DNA from: Chryseobacterium sp. CH25
GTDB lineage: Bacteria; Bacteroidota; Bacteroidia; Flavobacteriales; Weeksellaceae
Length of the DNA: 64,000 nucleotides
NCBI RefSeq assembly: GCF_004119455.1
Contig: NZ_NRQT01000010.1
Span: 108,892 to 172,891, forward strand
Direction of reading: 5' to 3'
Shown here: in pieces, positions 52,149 through 61,682 of the stretch
Layout of the letters: each line of letters starts with the position of its first letter
Position numbering within the stretch: position 1 is the stretch's first letter
Made by a program: the position numbers and the translations under genes
Notes under the pieces: generated by a model
Database searches by the model: none
What the model was told of the DNA's origin: nothing
The model's input: the letters and a program-made list of their open reading frames with translations, nothing else

Positions 52149-53063
52149 ATGAAAATAATAAAGAGAATAATCCTGACTTTTTTAATTTTACTCATTATTA
52201 CAGGACTTGGCGGATACATTTATTTTGACCGTAAATTTACGCCTGAAAAGAACTATTTAACAGTAAATCATGAAAGCGGAACTGTTCCTATAAAATGGAC
52301 AGGAAAAGATAGAAATGCATTACTTGTCCCAATCCACTTTCCTCAAGATACCGTCACTTATTATCTCCAATTTGACACAGGAGCAGTTTATACGGAACTT
52401 TACAGTAAAGCAATACAAAAGTTAAAAGGGATTTCTGTCAAAAATGAAAGGGCGACCACGTCTTTTTATATCGGAAAAACTAAAATCACTTCTAATCTGG
52501 TTAAAGTATCTAATAGAGGAGAAACTTCAACGGGAAACAATCCTGTAAAGCTCATTGGCACTCTTGGTGCTGATATTCTTGAAGCCAGAAAAACACTGAT
52601 TAATTTCAAGGATAATTATATTGTCTTTAATCTATCCAAAGCACCGGATGAATTTAATAATAACCTTATTGATTTTCAATTCAAAAAGAGAAAAATCATT
52701 ATTCATGGCAGTCTAGAGGGAAAAGATGAGAAATTTCTGTATGATTCCGGCACCAGTGCTTACGAACTTCTGACCAATAAAGAGAACTGGGAAAATTTAA
52801 GGCTACCGCAATCAAAAGTGGTGATAGAAAAAGCTCAGTCAAGGCCTATTATTTTAACGACTTATACCACTAAAACCCAGCATATCATCGGTTTTAAAAA
52901 TAAAAACATTCCACTGAGTGAAGTCACCTATGTAGAAGGGTTTTCCTCAACTCAATATATGCTGATGAAATTTTCTGGAATGTCTGGAATGCTGGGGAAT
53001 AAGATATTTTTGAATCATAAAATTTATATTGACTGTCCGGAGAAAAAGATTGGGATTGAATAA
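52149..53063 (+). CDS. Membrane-anchored retropepsin-like aspartyl protease homologue
   Basis: I choose the ATG at 52149 (MKIIKRIILTFLILLIIT), which starts a membrane anchor, and the longer frame has no likely start. The 304-residue protein has the pepsin-like active-site motif Phe-Asp-Thr-Gly-Ala (about 82-86) and a second D-S-G-T (LYDSGTSAY). The GTLGADIL-like segment after it is a flap-end motif. Two D-T/S-G motifs are unusual for a retropepsin, whose usual form has one, so it may be a two-lobed form. The substrate is unknown. Confidence 0.7.
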   Translation: MKIIKRIILTFLILLIITGLGGYIYFDRKFTPEKNYLTVNHESGTVPIKWTGKDRNALLVPIHFPQDTVTYYLQFDTGAVYTELYSKAIQKLKGISVKNERATTSFYIGKTKITSNLVKVSNRGETSTGNNPVKLIGTLGADILEARKTLINFKDNYIVFNLSKAPDEFNNNLIDFQFKKRKIIIHGSLEGKDEKFLYDSGTSAYELLTNKENWENLRLPQSKVVIEKAQSRPIILTTYTTKTQHIIGFKNKNIPLSEVTYVEGFSSTQYMLMKFSGMSGMLGNKIFLNHKIYIDCPEKKIGIE

Positions 53064-53187
53064 AGTTTAAGCCCTTTCTCAATAAATATTTTCATTCCCA
53101 AATCTTTCCTAAATCAAGCCTTTATTTTGTCATGTTTTTAAACAGTATTTAAGATTTTTGAATAAACAATCTGTTCATAAAGCCTTA

Positions 53188-53195
53188 TACATTTG
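53188..53195 (+). promoter_or_regulatory. Putative -7 element upstream of the DUF2490-like gene
   Basis: TACATTTG fits TAnnTTTG, 91 nt before the start codon at 53287. Confidence 0.35.
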
Positions 53196-53286
53196 TTTTG
53201 ACAAAATATATCCTCTGCGTATCATTGATATCTTTTTCTAATCTTATGATTTCGCAGAGATTAACATTAATAGTAAAGCTGTTTTC

Positions 53287-54117
53287 ATGATGTTTGGTAT
53301 CAAAAAAATCCTTATCATATTAAGTATAACAGGTTGTTTGGGAAACCTGGTAAAAGCACAGATCAGTCCACCCGGGTTAGGGGATGCCAATACCGCATTC
53401 TGGTCAGCTTTTGGAGTGAAACGTAATCTGGATTCTTTGGGCAAGAAGCAAACTATGAGCTATATTGCTATTGGGCGTAAAAGCACTCCTGATAATGATA
53501 ATCTATTCGCTAAGCAGGCCATTTTTGTATTGAATCACGAGTTTTATCATTCTTTTGCTCCTCATCAGCAATACAGTTATGCAATCAGCTTCCGACGCCA
53601 GCCTGAATATGAAAAAGAAGCTCCTTATAATAAAGAAGGCATAGAACAGGAATTCAGAATTTATGGACGATACGCCTATACTTTTGATCTTGGAAAAAAT
53701 ATGAAGCTTAAAAATACGGTTCGTCAGGAGTTCAGAAAGTTTTTTGATGCTGATTTTCATAAAGTGGATGAAGATTTTCAGTTGAGAACCCGAATCAAAA
53801 GCCAATTAACTTATAATTTATCTCCAAAGAACAATCAGAAACTGGCATTAAGTGCTGAAGCCCTGTTTTCGATCAGTCATCTCAATGAACATGACCAGCA
53901 CTGGAATTCTTTTGGATATCGAGAATTACGTCTTGCCGCTTATTATATGTTCAATATTCCCAATTCTCCTTTTACTGTAGATATTGGTTATATGAATGAT
54001 CTTATCAGAGACAGTAAAAGTATTCAACATGGTGGAGTTCATTATATTGCAGCTGACCTCATCTGGAATATTCCTTATAAAAAGGAAGAAACAACAGATC
54101 AGGATCATCTTGATTAA
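53287..54117 (+). CDS. DUF2490-like outer-membrane or exported protein
   Basis: The 276-residue protein starts with a signal peptide (KKILIILSITGCLGNLVKA). The mature part is rich in alternating strands and aromatic residues, as in the DUF2490 family of likely outer-membrane barrels. Motifs include QEFRIYGRYAYTF, VRQEFRKFF and the terminal IAADLIWNIPY. Function unknown, and the DUF assignment is by eye. Confidence 0.7.
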   Translation: MMFGIKKILIILSITGCLGNLVKAQISPPGLGDANTAFWSAFGVKRNLDSLGKKQTMSYIAIGRKSTPDNDNLFAKQAIFVLNHEFYHSFAPHQQYSYAISFRRQPEYEKEAPYNKEGIEQEFRIYGRYAYTFDLGKNMKLKNTVRQEFRKFFDADFHKVDEDFQLRTRIKSQLTYNLSPKNNQKLALSAEALFSISHLNEHDQHWNSFGYRELRLAAYYMFNIPNSPFTVDIGYMNDLIRDSKSIQHGGVHYIAADLIWNIPYKKEETTDQDHLD

Positions 54118-54129
54118 CCTTCTACAGAT

Positions 54130-54162
54130 GAAAAATCCCAGCCGGAAATGGCTGGGATTTCT
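54130..54162. terminator. Bidirectional terminator
   Basis: An 11-bp perfect stem (54133-54143 with 54150-54160) is flanked by A and T, between convergent genes. Confidence 0.8.
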
Positions 54163-54218
54163 GTTGGAAAATATAAAATTCTCCGCAATATAATTAAGTA
54201 TGAATGTGGTGTAAAATT

Positions 54219-54914
54219 TTAGTTGCACAGCGTCAGAAACTGACGGCTCATCTGCACCCTGAATTTTGCTTCGGCTCTGGACTGAGCATAGATGGTATGT
54301 TCAAAAGCCTGGATTGTTTTTAATTTCTGATCAATACATTCTGCAATCTGTACAATAGAAAAGATAAAATCCCTGTACAACGCCATATCTACAGTCTGTC
54401 CATAATACGGAAGATACGCTTTAAGAAAAGGAATAGTCATCTGATGCCTGTTATAGCTCACACAATATCCTGCACCTTCTCTGGAAGTTACAATCTCATA
54501 ATCATTAATATAATCCAGAATGTTTTTGCTTCCACTCAGGGCTTCTTTATTCTTTGAGCAGTAACGGTTGATTTTATCCAGAATATGTTGAGCATATTCC
54601 ATCATAGAAATGGTTTTCCATTCAAAAACGTGATTCATACCTTTTCCAGGTGATGTTCCATTCTCGCAACCTGTACAGAAAGAAATCCCAATCTTTTCAT
54701 GATAAGGAAAGAAACAGTCTTTAATTTCAATGGTTGCATCTGCCTGCAAACTGTCATCTGCAAAATTATAATAGAGATAAGGGCTGTACATATTGGCTAA
54801 CGCTTTCAGATAATCTGCTTCACTGGCATTATGATATTCTTCAAACCATTTTTCAAGGTGATCGTAATAATGGTTTTCAAAGTCATTAAAGTTTAAGTAA
54901 AGTGGCAATTCCAT
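54219..54914 (-). CDS. Cytosolic protein of unknown function
   Basis: I start at the ATG at 54914 (MELPLYLNFNDF), and an earlier ATG at 54938 is possible. The 231-residue protein is helical with many aromatic residues and no signal peptide. A short segment with Cys (ISFCTGCENG) might bind a metal, but there is no known motif. A convergent hairpin at 54130 ends it. Confidence 0.6.
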   Translation of the reverse strand: MELPLYLNFNDFENHYYDHLEKWFEEYHNASEADYLKALANMYSPYLYYNFADDSLQADATIEIKDCFFPYHEKIGISFCTGCENGTSPGKGMNHVFEWKTISMMEYAQHILDKINRYCSKNKEALSGSKNILDYINDYEIVTSREGAGYCVSYNRHQMTIPFLKAYLPYYGQTVDMALYRDFIFSIVQIAECIDQKLKTIQAFEHTIYAQSRAEAKFRVQMSRQFLTLCN

Positions 54915-54938
54915 AGCTCTGTAATTTTGATATGACAA

Positions 54939-55152
54939 AGCTATTACCGTAATGCGACAAAACTTGACGTATTATATTTTTTAAACAGACAAGAGAAAAA
55001 ATTGACAATAGATGTGAGACTGTTAAATATCAATTGTGAATTTTGCTTCGCAAGTGAATAGTGAATTGCTATTGCTTTCAAAATTAACAAGCGAAGCGAA
55101 TTGACCATTCACCATTGATTTTTCTATTCTCTACGAACCCCAAACCACATCA
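54939..55152. repeat. Intergenic region with two inverted copies of a dispersed repeat
   Basis: One copy in minus orientation (about 55031-55066) faces one in plus orientation (55083-55118). Both contain the 'cgaagcgaattgac' or 'gtgaattttgcttcgc' core also found at 11200, 16491 and 23960. The facing copies can form a long stem. Confidence 0.6.
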
Positions 55153-56685
55153 CTATTTATCATAGTTCTTCATCATAAACTCAAAATAATGGATCATCTT
55201 CAGGTAATTTTCTATACTGAGATACTCGTTTGTACTGTGAATACTTTGCTGTTCTGCACTGTTGATTCTGATAGGCATAAATCTGTAAACGTTTTTACTT
55301 ACAATCTCATATTTACCGGCATCAGTTCCGGCCATCGTAAGATAAGGCGAGACAATGGCTTCGGGATAGATTTCTTTTACTCCTGCCTCGATCAATTTAA
55401 AGGCTTTGGTATTGGATGGTGAGATGGCAGATGCTTCTCTTGTATTATCTATTTCTTCTACTTCTACATCAAACCCTTTTGTAGCTTTTGCAATATGGTC
55501 GCGAACATCTTTCACTGTATTTCCGGGAAGGAGCCTGAAATTGACTACAAATTCAACTTCCGGAGAAAGCACATTAGTCCCGTCACTTCCTTTCATCATG
55601 GTTAAGGCAGTTGTAGTACGTACCAATGCATTGGTTGTATTATTTTTGGTAAGCTGTGAGATCAGAATTGGTTTTAAAAGCCATTGATTAGCAAGAGCCA
55701 TTCTGGTTGTAAAAGGCATAGTACCACCAATGTTATCAAAAAACTCTTTGATTAAAGGAGTTATCACTGGCTTCATCTGATCATCTTCCAGCCTTTGCAT
55801 GATCACTGCAGCTTTTCCTATCGCACTTTCCATAGGCGGCATTGAGGAATGCCCACCAAGTCCCTTTACTTTTATTTTTGCTGAAAGGAAACCTTTTTCA
55901 GCACATCCTACTACTGCTACATCGGCATCTACTCCTGCTACATTTCCTTTTCGCATAATCAGTCCGCCTTCATCATAAACGGCATCGAATTTCAGTCCTT
56001 TTTTCTTAAAATAATCTGCAATCTGAATAGCTCCTTTCTGTCCGCCTACCTCTTCATCAAAACCAAAAGCCAGATAGATATCACGTTGGGGAATCTGTTT
56101 TGTTTTAATCAGGTTATTCATGGCTTCCATCAAAGAGAAAAGCATACCTTTCATGTCTATAGCTCCTCTACCATAAATCCTTCCATTGGCTACTGTTCCT
56201 GAAAAAGGAGCAAAATCCCAGTCCTCAGCAACTTTTACAACTGGTTCTGCCAGTTTATCATCCGGTCTGAAAATATTCTCTGTGGTATTTTTCACATCAG
56301 CATCTCCGGGCGGAACTACATCCATATGAGAAAGAAATAAAACAGGTTCCAGTTTTGGGTTGCTTCCTTTCAGCCTGAATACTAGTCCGTATTTATTTAC
56401 CTCAACATTCTCTGTGTTTTGATAGACTAACGGATATGTTGTTTTCAGATATTCTTTAAACTGTTCAAACGGTGTATAGTTAAATTCTCCTAAACTTCCT
56501 GTAGAAACGGTAGGGATCTTTATTCCACCGGAAAATCTTGCTACTGCGGAATCATTTTTTACAGGCTTCCATCCTTCTCCAGCTCCTGAGGTGCTTTTCT
56601 TAAAAGGATATGTATACGTTTTTATCAATACAATAGCAGCAAGAATAACAAGAATTCCCAGAAGGGCTAAAAGAACTTTTTTCAT
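55153..56685 (-). CDS. M20 family peptidase with N-terminal membrane anchor
   Basis: The 510-residue metallopeptidase begins with a membrane helix (LLALLGILVILAAIVLI), so it is anchored on the periplasmic side. The M20 metal ligands are in SHMDVVPPG (His120 and Asp122), in YGRGAIDMKG and in DEEVGGQKGA. A dimerisation insert is present. The layout resembles PM20D1 and vacuolar carboxypeptidase S, N-acyl amino acid hydrolases. Exact substrate unknown. Confidence 0.9.
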   Translation of the reverse strand: MKKVLLALLGILVILAAIVLIKTYTYPFKKSTSGAGEGWKPVKNDSAVARFSGGIKIPTVSTGSLGEFNYTPFEQFKEYLKTTYPLVYQNTENVEVNKYGLVFRLKGSNPKLEPVLFLSHMDVVPPGDADVKNTTENIFRPDDKLAEPVVKVAEDWDFAPFSGTVANGRIYGRGAIDMKGMLFSLMEAMNNLIKTKQIPQRDIYLAFGFDEEVGGQKGAIQIADYFKKKGLKFDAVYDEGGLIMRKGNVAGVDADVAVVGCAEKGFLSAKIKVKGLGGHSSMPPMESAIGKAAVIMQRLEDDQMKPVITPLIKEFFDNIGGTMPFTTRMALANQWLLKPILISQLTKNNTTNALVRTTTALTMMKGSDGTNVLSPEVEFVVNFRLLPGNTVKDVRDHIAKATKGFDVEVEEIDNTREASAISPSNTKAFKLIEAGVKEIYPEAIVSPYLTMAGTDAGKYEIVSKNVYRFMPIRINSAEQQSIHSTNEYLSIENYLKMIHYFEFMMKNYDK

Positions 56686-56885
56686 GACAGGTAATTTTGT
56701 GAATGAGTTTGGTTCTATAAATATAGCAAAAAAGAAAGGAAGCCAGAAGATGGAGGATAGAAGTTATTATTGAACCGTTAATCAATACAAATCTAGATGA
56801 TTATTACTGATTTTTAACTATTGTCCGGAACTCAATACCTTTCTGTTTCCAGCTTCTGGCTTCCTTTTATCTGTCTTGATAACGA

Positions 56886-58016
56886 TTACCTATTTCTAGC
56901 CTGAAGTATCCAGTGAATGATATCATTCAACACAAGTTCTGTATTTCCCAGATTACAATGATTCTCGGCCATATCATACTTTGTATACAGTTTATAGGTA
57001 AGAGACTTTACATTGGGTAAAGCATCAATCACTCTTTTGTAAAGTTCAACAGGAATAAAATGATCTTCATTGGAACCTAGAAGTAAAAAATCCTGGGTAA
57101 TTTTTGGCCCGATACTTTCCATTTCGAAATTTTGAGCTTTCCTGATATAATCATAAGGAGTTTCTACATTCATACTGAACATTCCGTGCTGCATAGCCCA
57201 TTTTACCAAAGGATCAACCGCCATTTTCTTTTGAACAAGTTCATTTACCTTTTCTTTGTCTTCAGCATCCATCAATATTCTCAGTTCATTGGGAACTTTA
57301 GTCAATATGACATCGTAAAAGCTGGGCATAATTCCCCATGCCACTACCCTCTGAATACGATTTTCAAATGCTGCTGCTCTGGGTGCCAGCATTCCGCCTA
57401 AAGACAATCCAATGAGAGTTACATTTTCCAACTGATATGCATCTAAAATAGCTGTAACAGGCTTTTCCCATTCATAAGTATAATAAATACCGAATTCTCT
57501 TAAAGCTCCACCCTGCCCCGGGCCATCAAAAATGTACACTGCAATTCCTTCGGATACCAGACGCTGAACAACAGGTAAGAATTCTTCCATATAAGAATCA
57601 TTTCCACCATGAATAATAACCGTGTCTTTTATTTCTTCTTTGGGAAGACAGATCCAGACGGGTAACTTACTATTTTCATATTCTACCTCATCCCTTTTGA
57701 TCTCCTGTTCAAAAATAGTTTTGTGGTAATCATAAAATAGCGTTTTTGACTGGTTATACAGTCTTGATTTTTCAGAGGTTCCATCTGCTTCAAAAAATTC
57801 TGCCATTCTGTAATATCCAATAGCTTTAGGAATCTGACTGTTGGCTTCTGCTTCTTTAGCCAGAATACTCATTTCCCTTACCCAATCTTCCGTGGTATTG
57901 ATTCTGGATGCTATTGTTTTGATTTCTTCCAGGTCTCCATTCCCCCACATTAAGGTTCTGTTCAGTTGAAAATTAAAGTTGGCTTCATCATGTAATTGAT
58001 ACGTTCCTTTTTTCAT
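56886..58016 (-). CDS. Alpha/beta hydrolase family protein
   Basis: The 376-residue protein has an N-terminal helical part and a C-terminal alpha/beta hydrolase fold. The oxyanion strand is VIIHGGNDSYMEEF, the GPGQGGA segment follows, and the nucleophile elbow is GLSLGGMLAPRAAA. Late acidic residues (SNEDHFIP) and a His (AENHCN) complete the triad. It resembles 2,6-dihydropseudooxynicotine hydrolase-like and FrsA-like proteins. The natural substrate is unknown. Confidence 0.85.
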   Translation of the reverse strand: MKKGTYQLHDEANFNFQLNRTLMWGNGDLEEIKTIASRINTTEDWVREMSILAKEAEANSQIPKAIGYYRMAEFFEADGTSEKSRLYNQSKTLFYDYHKTIFEQEIKRDEVEYENSKLPVWICLPKEEIKDTVIIHGGNDSYMEEFLPVVQRLVSEGIAVYIFDGPGQGGALREFGIYYTYEWEKPVTAILDAYQLENVTLIGLSLGGMLAPRAAAFENRIQRVVAWGIMPSFYDVILTKVPNELRILMDAEDKEKVNELVQKKMAVDPLVKWAMQHGMFSMNVETPYDYIRKAQNFEMESIGPKITQDFLLLGSNEDHFIPVELYKRVIDALPNVKSLTYKLYTKYDMAENHCNLGNTELVLNDIIHWILQARNR

Positions 58017-58142
58017 TATGTTTCTATTTTGGTGAAAAAAATGGTATGCCGTATTTTGTTTAACAGCAATACCTTATTCGCTAAACTTGTTCGAAAGTAG
58101 TCTTAAAGTTTAGCTTTTCTTTTCACCTGGATTAAAAAAGGA

Positions 58143-58688
58143 TTATTTCTGCAGCGCTCTTACTTTGCTCAGTTGCTGCTGTGTCATTCCCAGATATCCT
58201 GCAATATATCCAAGATTGATTCTCTGAAGCCAATCCGGATGGGAAGCTACAAAATCATCATAACGCTGGTCTGTGGTTTTAATCTGAAGGTCCATCAGTC
58301 GGCTGCCCATGGTTATTAAACTTTCTGCAAACAAGTCTTCCATGAACTGTTGTATTTCTGGGTTGCTTGATTTTAATTCAAGGAGCTGACGGTAAGGTAA
58401 TTTGAATATTTCACTTTTGTCTTCAATGACTTCAATTCCAAATGGAACGGCCTTTCCAGATAATACGCTTGAAAAAAGCGCAATAAAGCTATGGTCAGCA
58501 CTAATCCAATGGGTATGATCCTGAGCTTTTTCATCATAGTAAAAGATTCTGGCCACTCCTTTTTTGATATAAAATAAGTCACGGTGAACCTGATCAATAT
58601 CCATCAACACCTCTTTTTTCCGATAGATTTGGCTGTCAAATAAATGAATGAAATTTTCGATGATCTTTAGGTTCTTTTCACTGACCAT
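58143..58688 (-). CDS. Crp/Fnr family transcriptional regulator
   Basis: The 181-residue regulator has an N-terminal cyclic-nucleotide-like sensor barrel (about 20-120) and a C-terminal helix-turn-helix (GYIAGYLGMTQQQLSKVRAL). The HTH is slightly short but its recognition helix is visible. There are no Fe-S cysteines, so it is closer to Crp than Fnr. It is transcribed toward the alpha/beta hydrolase gene, with about 126 nt between them, and may regulate it. Confidence 0.85.
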   Translation of the reverse strand: MVSEKNLKIIENFIHLFDSQIYRKKEVLMDIDQVHRDLFYIKKGVARIFYYDEKAQDHTHWISADHSFIALFSSVLSGKAVPFGIEVIEDKSEIFKLPYRQLLELKSSNPEIQQFMEDLFAESLITMGSRLMDLQIKTTDQRYDDFVASHPDWLQRINLGYIAGYLGMTQQQLSKVRALQK

Positions 58689-58735
58689 GTTTGAATAAAT
58701 TTAATGGCTGAGATTCATTTGGAAATGATGATCTA

Positions 58736-59500
58736 TTAATTCAAGATCTCATTCATTTGGGTTAAAATAACAGGTTTTCCATCTGTGATTAAAATGGTAT
58801 GTTCGTGTTGTGCCATATAACCACCTTTGTTTCCTACCATTGTCCAGCCGTCTTTTAATTCTACAGCAAGATTTGAGGAAGTGGAAATAAATGTTTCAAT
58901 AGCTACTACAGAGTTTTTCTTAAAACGTCTGGTATCAAAACGGTTTTTATAATTCAATAATTCATCCGGTTCTTCATGTAAACTTCTTCCTACTCCATGC
59001 CCCCCGAGATTCTTAATGACTTTAAAACCTCTTTTCTTTGCTTCAGTTTCCATCAGAAAACCAATGTCTGATATTCTTACACCACCTTTTATATTATCAA
59101 TAGCTTTCTGAAGAATATCTTTGGATGCATTTACCAGCTTCTGGTGTTGATTGATGTCTTTCCCAATCACAAAGGATCCGCCATTATCAGCCCAATATCC
59201 GTTGAGTTCAGCGGAAACATCAATATTAATGAGATCGCCTTCTTTCAAAACTCTATGATCGGTAGGAATACCATGGCAAAATTCATTGTCTACACTTATG
59301 CAGGTCCATCCGGGGAATCCATAAGTAAGATAAGGGGCAGACTTTGCTCCGAAATCGGCAAGTATTTTAGCTCCATATTCATCGAGTTCCTTTGTAGTCA
59401 TTCCCGGCTGAGCATATTTCGTCATCTCTTTCAGGGCATAAGCCACCGCTTCACTCACTTTCTGCATTCCTGCTAACTGATCTTCGTTGGTAATTGACAT
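58736..59500 (-). CDS. map: Type I methionine aminopeptidase
   Basis: The start ATG at 59500 (MSITNEDQLAGMQKVS) gives 254 residues, the usual bacterial length. The 16 extra codons upstream have no support. The five metal ligands are visible in DVSAELNGYWADNGG, HGVGRSLHEEP and ETFIS, with the final Glu in the QHEHTI region. The enzyme removes the starting Met from new proteins in the cytosol. Confidence 0.93.
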   Translation of the reverse strand: MSITNEDQLAGMQKVSEAVAYALKEMTKYAQPGMTTKELDEYGAKILADFGAKSAPYLTYGFPGWTCISVDNEFCHGIPTDHRVLKEGDLINIDVSAELNGYWADNGGSFVIGKDINQHQKLVNASKDILQKAIDNIKGGVRISDIGFLMETEAKKRGFKVIKNLGGHGVGRSLHEEPDELLNYKNRFDTRRFKKNSVVAIETFISTSSNLAVELKDGWTMVGNKGGYMAQHEHTILITDGKPVILTQMNEILN

Positions 59501-59609
59501 GATTTTATTTTTTGGTTGGGTATGAATTTCAATACTAAGGAAAGACATAGTACTGAGAAAGACAAAGTTAAAGAATAAAATTTTGTTTTTAAATATATGT
59601 TGAGTGTAA

Positions 59610-59645
59610 AAAAGAACCTTTGCAAGAGCAAAGGTTCTTTTTTTA
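59610..59645 (-). terminator. Terminator of the RHS module 3 operon
   Basis: A 14-bp perfect stem (59610-59623 with 59628-59641) is followed on the minus strand by T. It ends the 59708 gene transcript and separates it from map. Confidence 0.85.
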
Positions 59646-59707
59646 TTTTTTTATATTTTTTGATTGCTCAAAGTCAAGAGACTTTGCGGAGCTGGGGCAA
59701 GTGGTAA

Positions 59708-60124
59708 TTATAATAAATCATATAAATATCCTTCTAAACTAAATCTCTGTACCACCTGTGTAGATATTAAAATATAAAAACCTATACCAAAAATCATACT
59801 TACTGGTAATATTAAAAAATAACACCAAGTGGGTAAATATTGTTTATTATTCTTGTTTCCATTTAATATAGTATTTAATATTACTTTATTATAATATTTT
59901 TTAAATATAACAACAAAAAAAGCTACAATATAAATTATATATAAAAATTTTATAATATTTTTATCTAATCCTTTAAATAAATCAATACACAAACCATAAA
60001 TTGGCACCAATAAAAACATATAAATAAATGAGAGATATAAACAACTTACAAATGTAGCTGGATAATCTTTATTCAAATAAACAATATAAACTCTATAAAA
60101 AATATTTTCTTCTATCTTTCTCAT
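59708..60124 (-). CDS. Predicted membrane immunity protein of RHS module 3
   Basis: The start ATG at 60122-60124 overlaps the corrected stop of the RHS gene by the 4 nt ATGA, the classic coupling of toxin and immunity genes. The 138-residue protein has about four hydrophobic helices (29-49, 58-77 and two near the end). A membrane location would fit the predicted membrane-active RHS tip next door. I do not recognise a named immunity family. Confidence 0.6.
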   Translation of the reverse strand: MRKIEENIFYRVYIVYLNKDYPATFVSCLYLSFIYMFLLVPIYGLCIDLFKGLDKNIIKFLYIIYIVAFFVVIFKKYYNKVILNTILNGNKNNKQYLPTWCYFLILPVSMIFGIGFYILISTQVVQRFSLEGYLYDLL

Positions 60125-61142
60125 TTCTTTGACCAATCTATTAATGCTCCATCATCTTTATCATAATTTTCTTCAATATAATTGTCCAAGTGATCTCCTA
60201 TTGATTGACCTGTAACTCCTTTAGTTATCATATCTGCACCAAAAAAACACCTCCAACAACCCATCCCCATCCAGGAACGAAACTAACCCCTGTTACAGCA
60301 GCATCTAAAATATTAGACGCTTTTATTTGCTTACTATCAACCACATCATAAATTATAACAGCTCCTGCAACAGCACCTCCAGCAACTCCGATTCCTTTCA
60401 TTGCCTTTGGAATTTTTGTTCTATACCAACTACTCGTACTTCCAGGGATTTTTATCCCTGTAGTTGTCTTAATAAATTTTTTAGCATCCCATACAATTTT
60501 ACTTTTTTGAGCTGTCGACATCCCTTTCCATGTAGTATTTTCAAATAATGAGATGTCTGTTGTCGTAAGATCAAATGAATCTTTCTGAGTATATGGAGCT
60601 TTAGTAACTAAAACAGATTCAACAACCCCATCATTATCATGCGTATCTGAAGCTGTAAGATCAGAATCATTACCCTTAGCATAAGATATCATATTATCCC
60701 TATCATTTATTGCATAGCTACCATCTTTTTGTCTCTTTATTGATCCGTGTAAATTATGTTCTCTTCGATACTGTCTAGCTTCTTTTCTACTCTCGAATAA
60801 ACCTTTAGGATCTATATATCTTAGTGGATTATTATAAGCATATCTATAGGGAGCCCAGCTTGGAGCCAATTCCGAAAGAGGATCTGGTGATGACCATCTT
60901 CCAATATCCGGCATATACATTCTCGCTCCATAATCATATATACCCGTCTCCTGCAACTCTTTGCCTTTGTACTTGTAATTTAAATACCCACCCAAAAGAC
61001 CTTTAAACTCACTAATGTGGTTTAATCCAAATGGGTAATAATTATTGGTATCTGTTACTTCAAGAAGGCCTACGCTATTTTTGGTAAAACTTATCCTGAT
61101 ATTTCCTAAGTGATCCTTATATTGGTAAATATAATGGTTTTC
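60121..61142 (-). CDS. RHS core fragment with C-terminal toxin-like domain, frameshifted (module 3)
   Basis: The frame is open from 61142, directly below an in-frame TAA at 61143-61145. No natural start is seen, so it is an orphan RHS end. It begins with RHS core sequence (HLGNIRISFTKN, then YYPFGL) and has the core-ending motifs YDYGARMYMPDIGRW and RYIDPKGL. After that a ~200-residue variable tip has two glycine-rich hydrophobic stretches (GIGVAGGAVAGAVII and VSFVPGWGWVVGGVF). One extra base in the A run 60241-60247 (+ strand) extends the frame to the TGA at 60121-60123. A pore-forming action is my inference. Confidence 0.7.
60940..61142 (-). repeat. RHS core repeat, copy A
   Basis: The part 60981-61142 aligns without gaps to 63668-63829. 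I count 18 mismatches in 162 positions by hand (about 89% identity). Both copies encode the RHS core shortly before the variable tip. Confidence 0.8.
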
Positions 61143-61158
61143 TTACAGCAAAAATGAT

Positions 61159-61190
61159 AAAACCACTGCAATAGCAATGGTTTTTATTTT
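61159..61190 (-). terminator. Terminator after the module 2 partner gene
   Basis: An 11-bp stem with one wobble (61159-61169 with 61174-61184) lies just below the stop at 61242. Confidence 0.6.
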
Positions 61191-61241
61191 ATTTATAGTG
61201 AACAAACGAGCTAGAAGCTAGACAAGTGAGTTTATAAACTA

Positions 61242-61682
61242 TTAATATTTTTTCTTATGCACTTTTTTACTATTTCTACTTTGCTTATGTTTATACACAT
61301 TATCTATATATAAGCCACACATATTTGTACAATCTTCATAGAAGGTACTATTCATTTTACTAGTCCAAACCACTTTATCATCTACTAATTCTTTTTCAAC
61401 CAACTCTTTCGTTAAGTTTTCTGGCATATGTTTATGTATTTCCTTTTTTAATGTAAAAGAATATGATTTGTCTTTCTCTATTTTGAATTTGTAGTTAATT
61501 TGATTATTACAAGCTTTAGGAATAGAAAATATACCTTGTCCTGATTTACTATTTATATAAATTATAAAACTACCTTTAGTAGAGTCTATCTTAGTAACTT
61601 CTGCAATTATATTGATTTTATTTTCTTGCTGGCTAAATATATTAATAGACGACAAAAAACAAATTAAAATTATTTTTTTCAT
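61242..61682 (-). CDS. Exported small protein, predicted immunity partner of module 2
   Basis: The 146-residue protein has a signal peptide (MKKIILICFLSSINIFSQ). Its start codon overlaps the stop of the preceding frame in the sequence TAATG. Mature part is lysine-rich with three cysteines in the second half. Exported location suggests it neutralises a toxin in the periplasm. I cannot name a family. Confidence 0.55.
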   Translation of the reverse strand: MKKIILICFLSSINIFSQQENKINIIAEVTKIDSTKGSFIIYINSKSGQGIFSIPKACNNQINYKFKIEKDKSYSFTLKKEIHKHMPENLTKELVEKELVDDKVVWTSKMNSTFYEDCTNMCGLYIDNVYKHKQSRNSKKVHKKKY

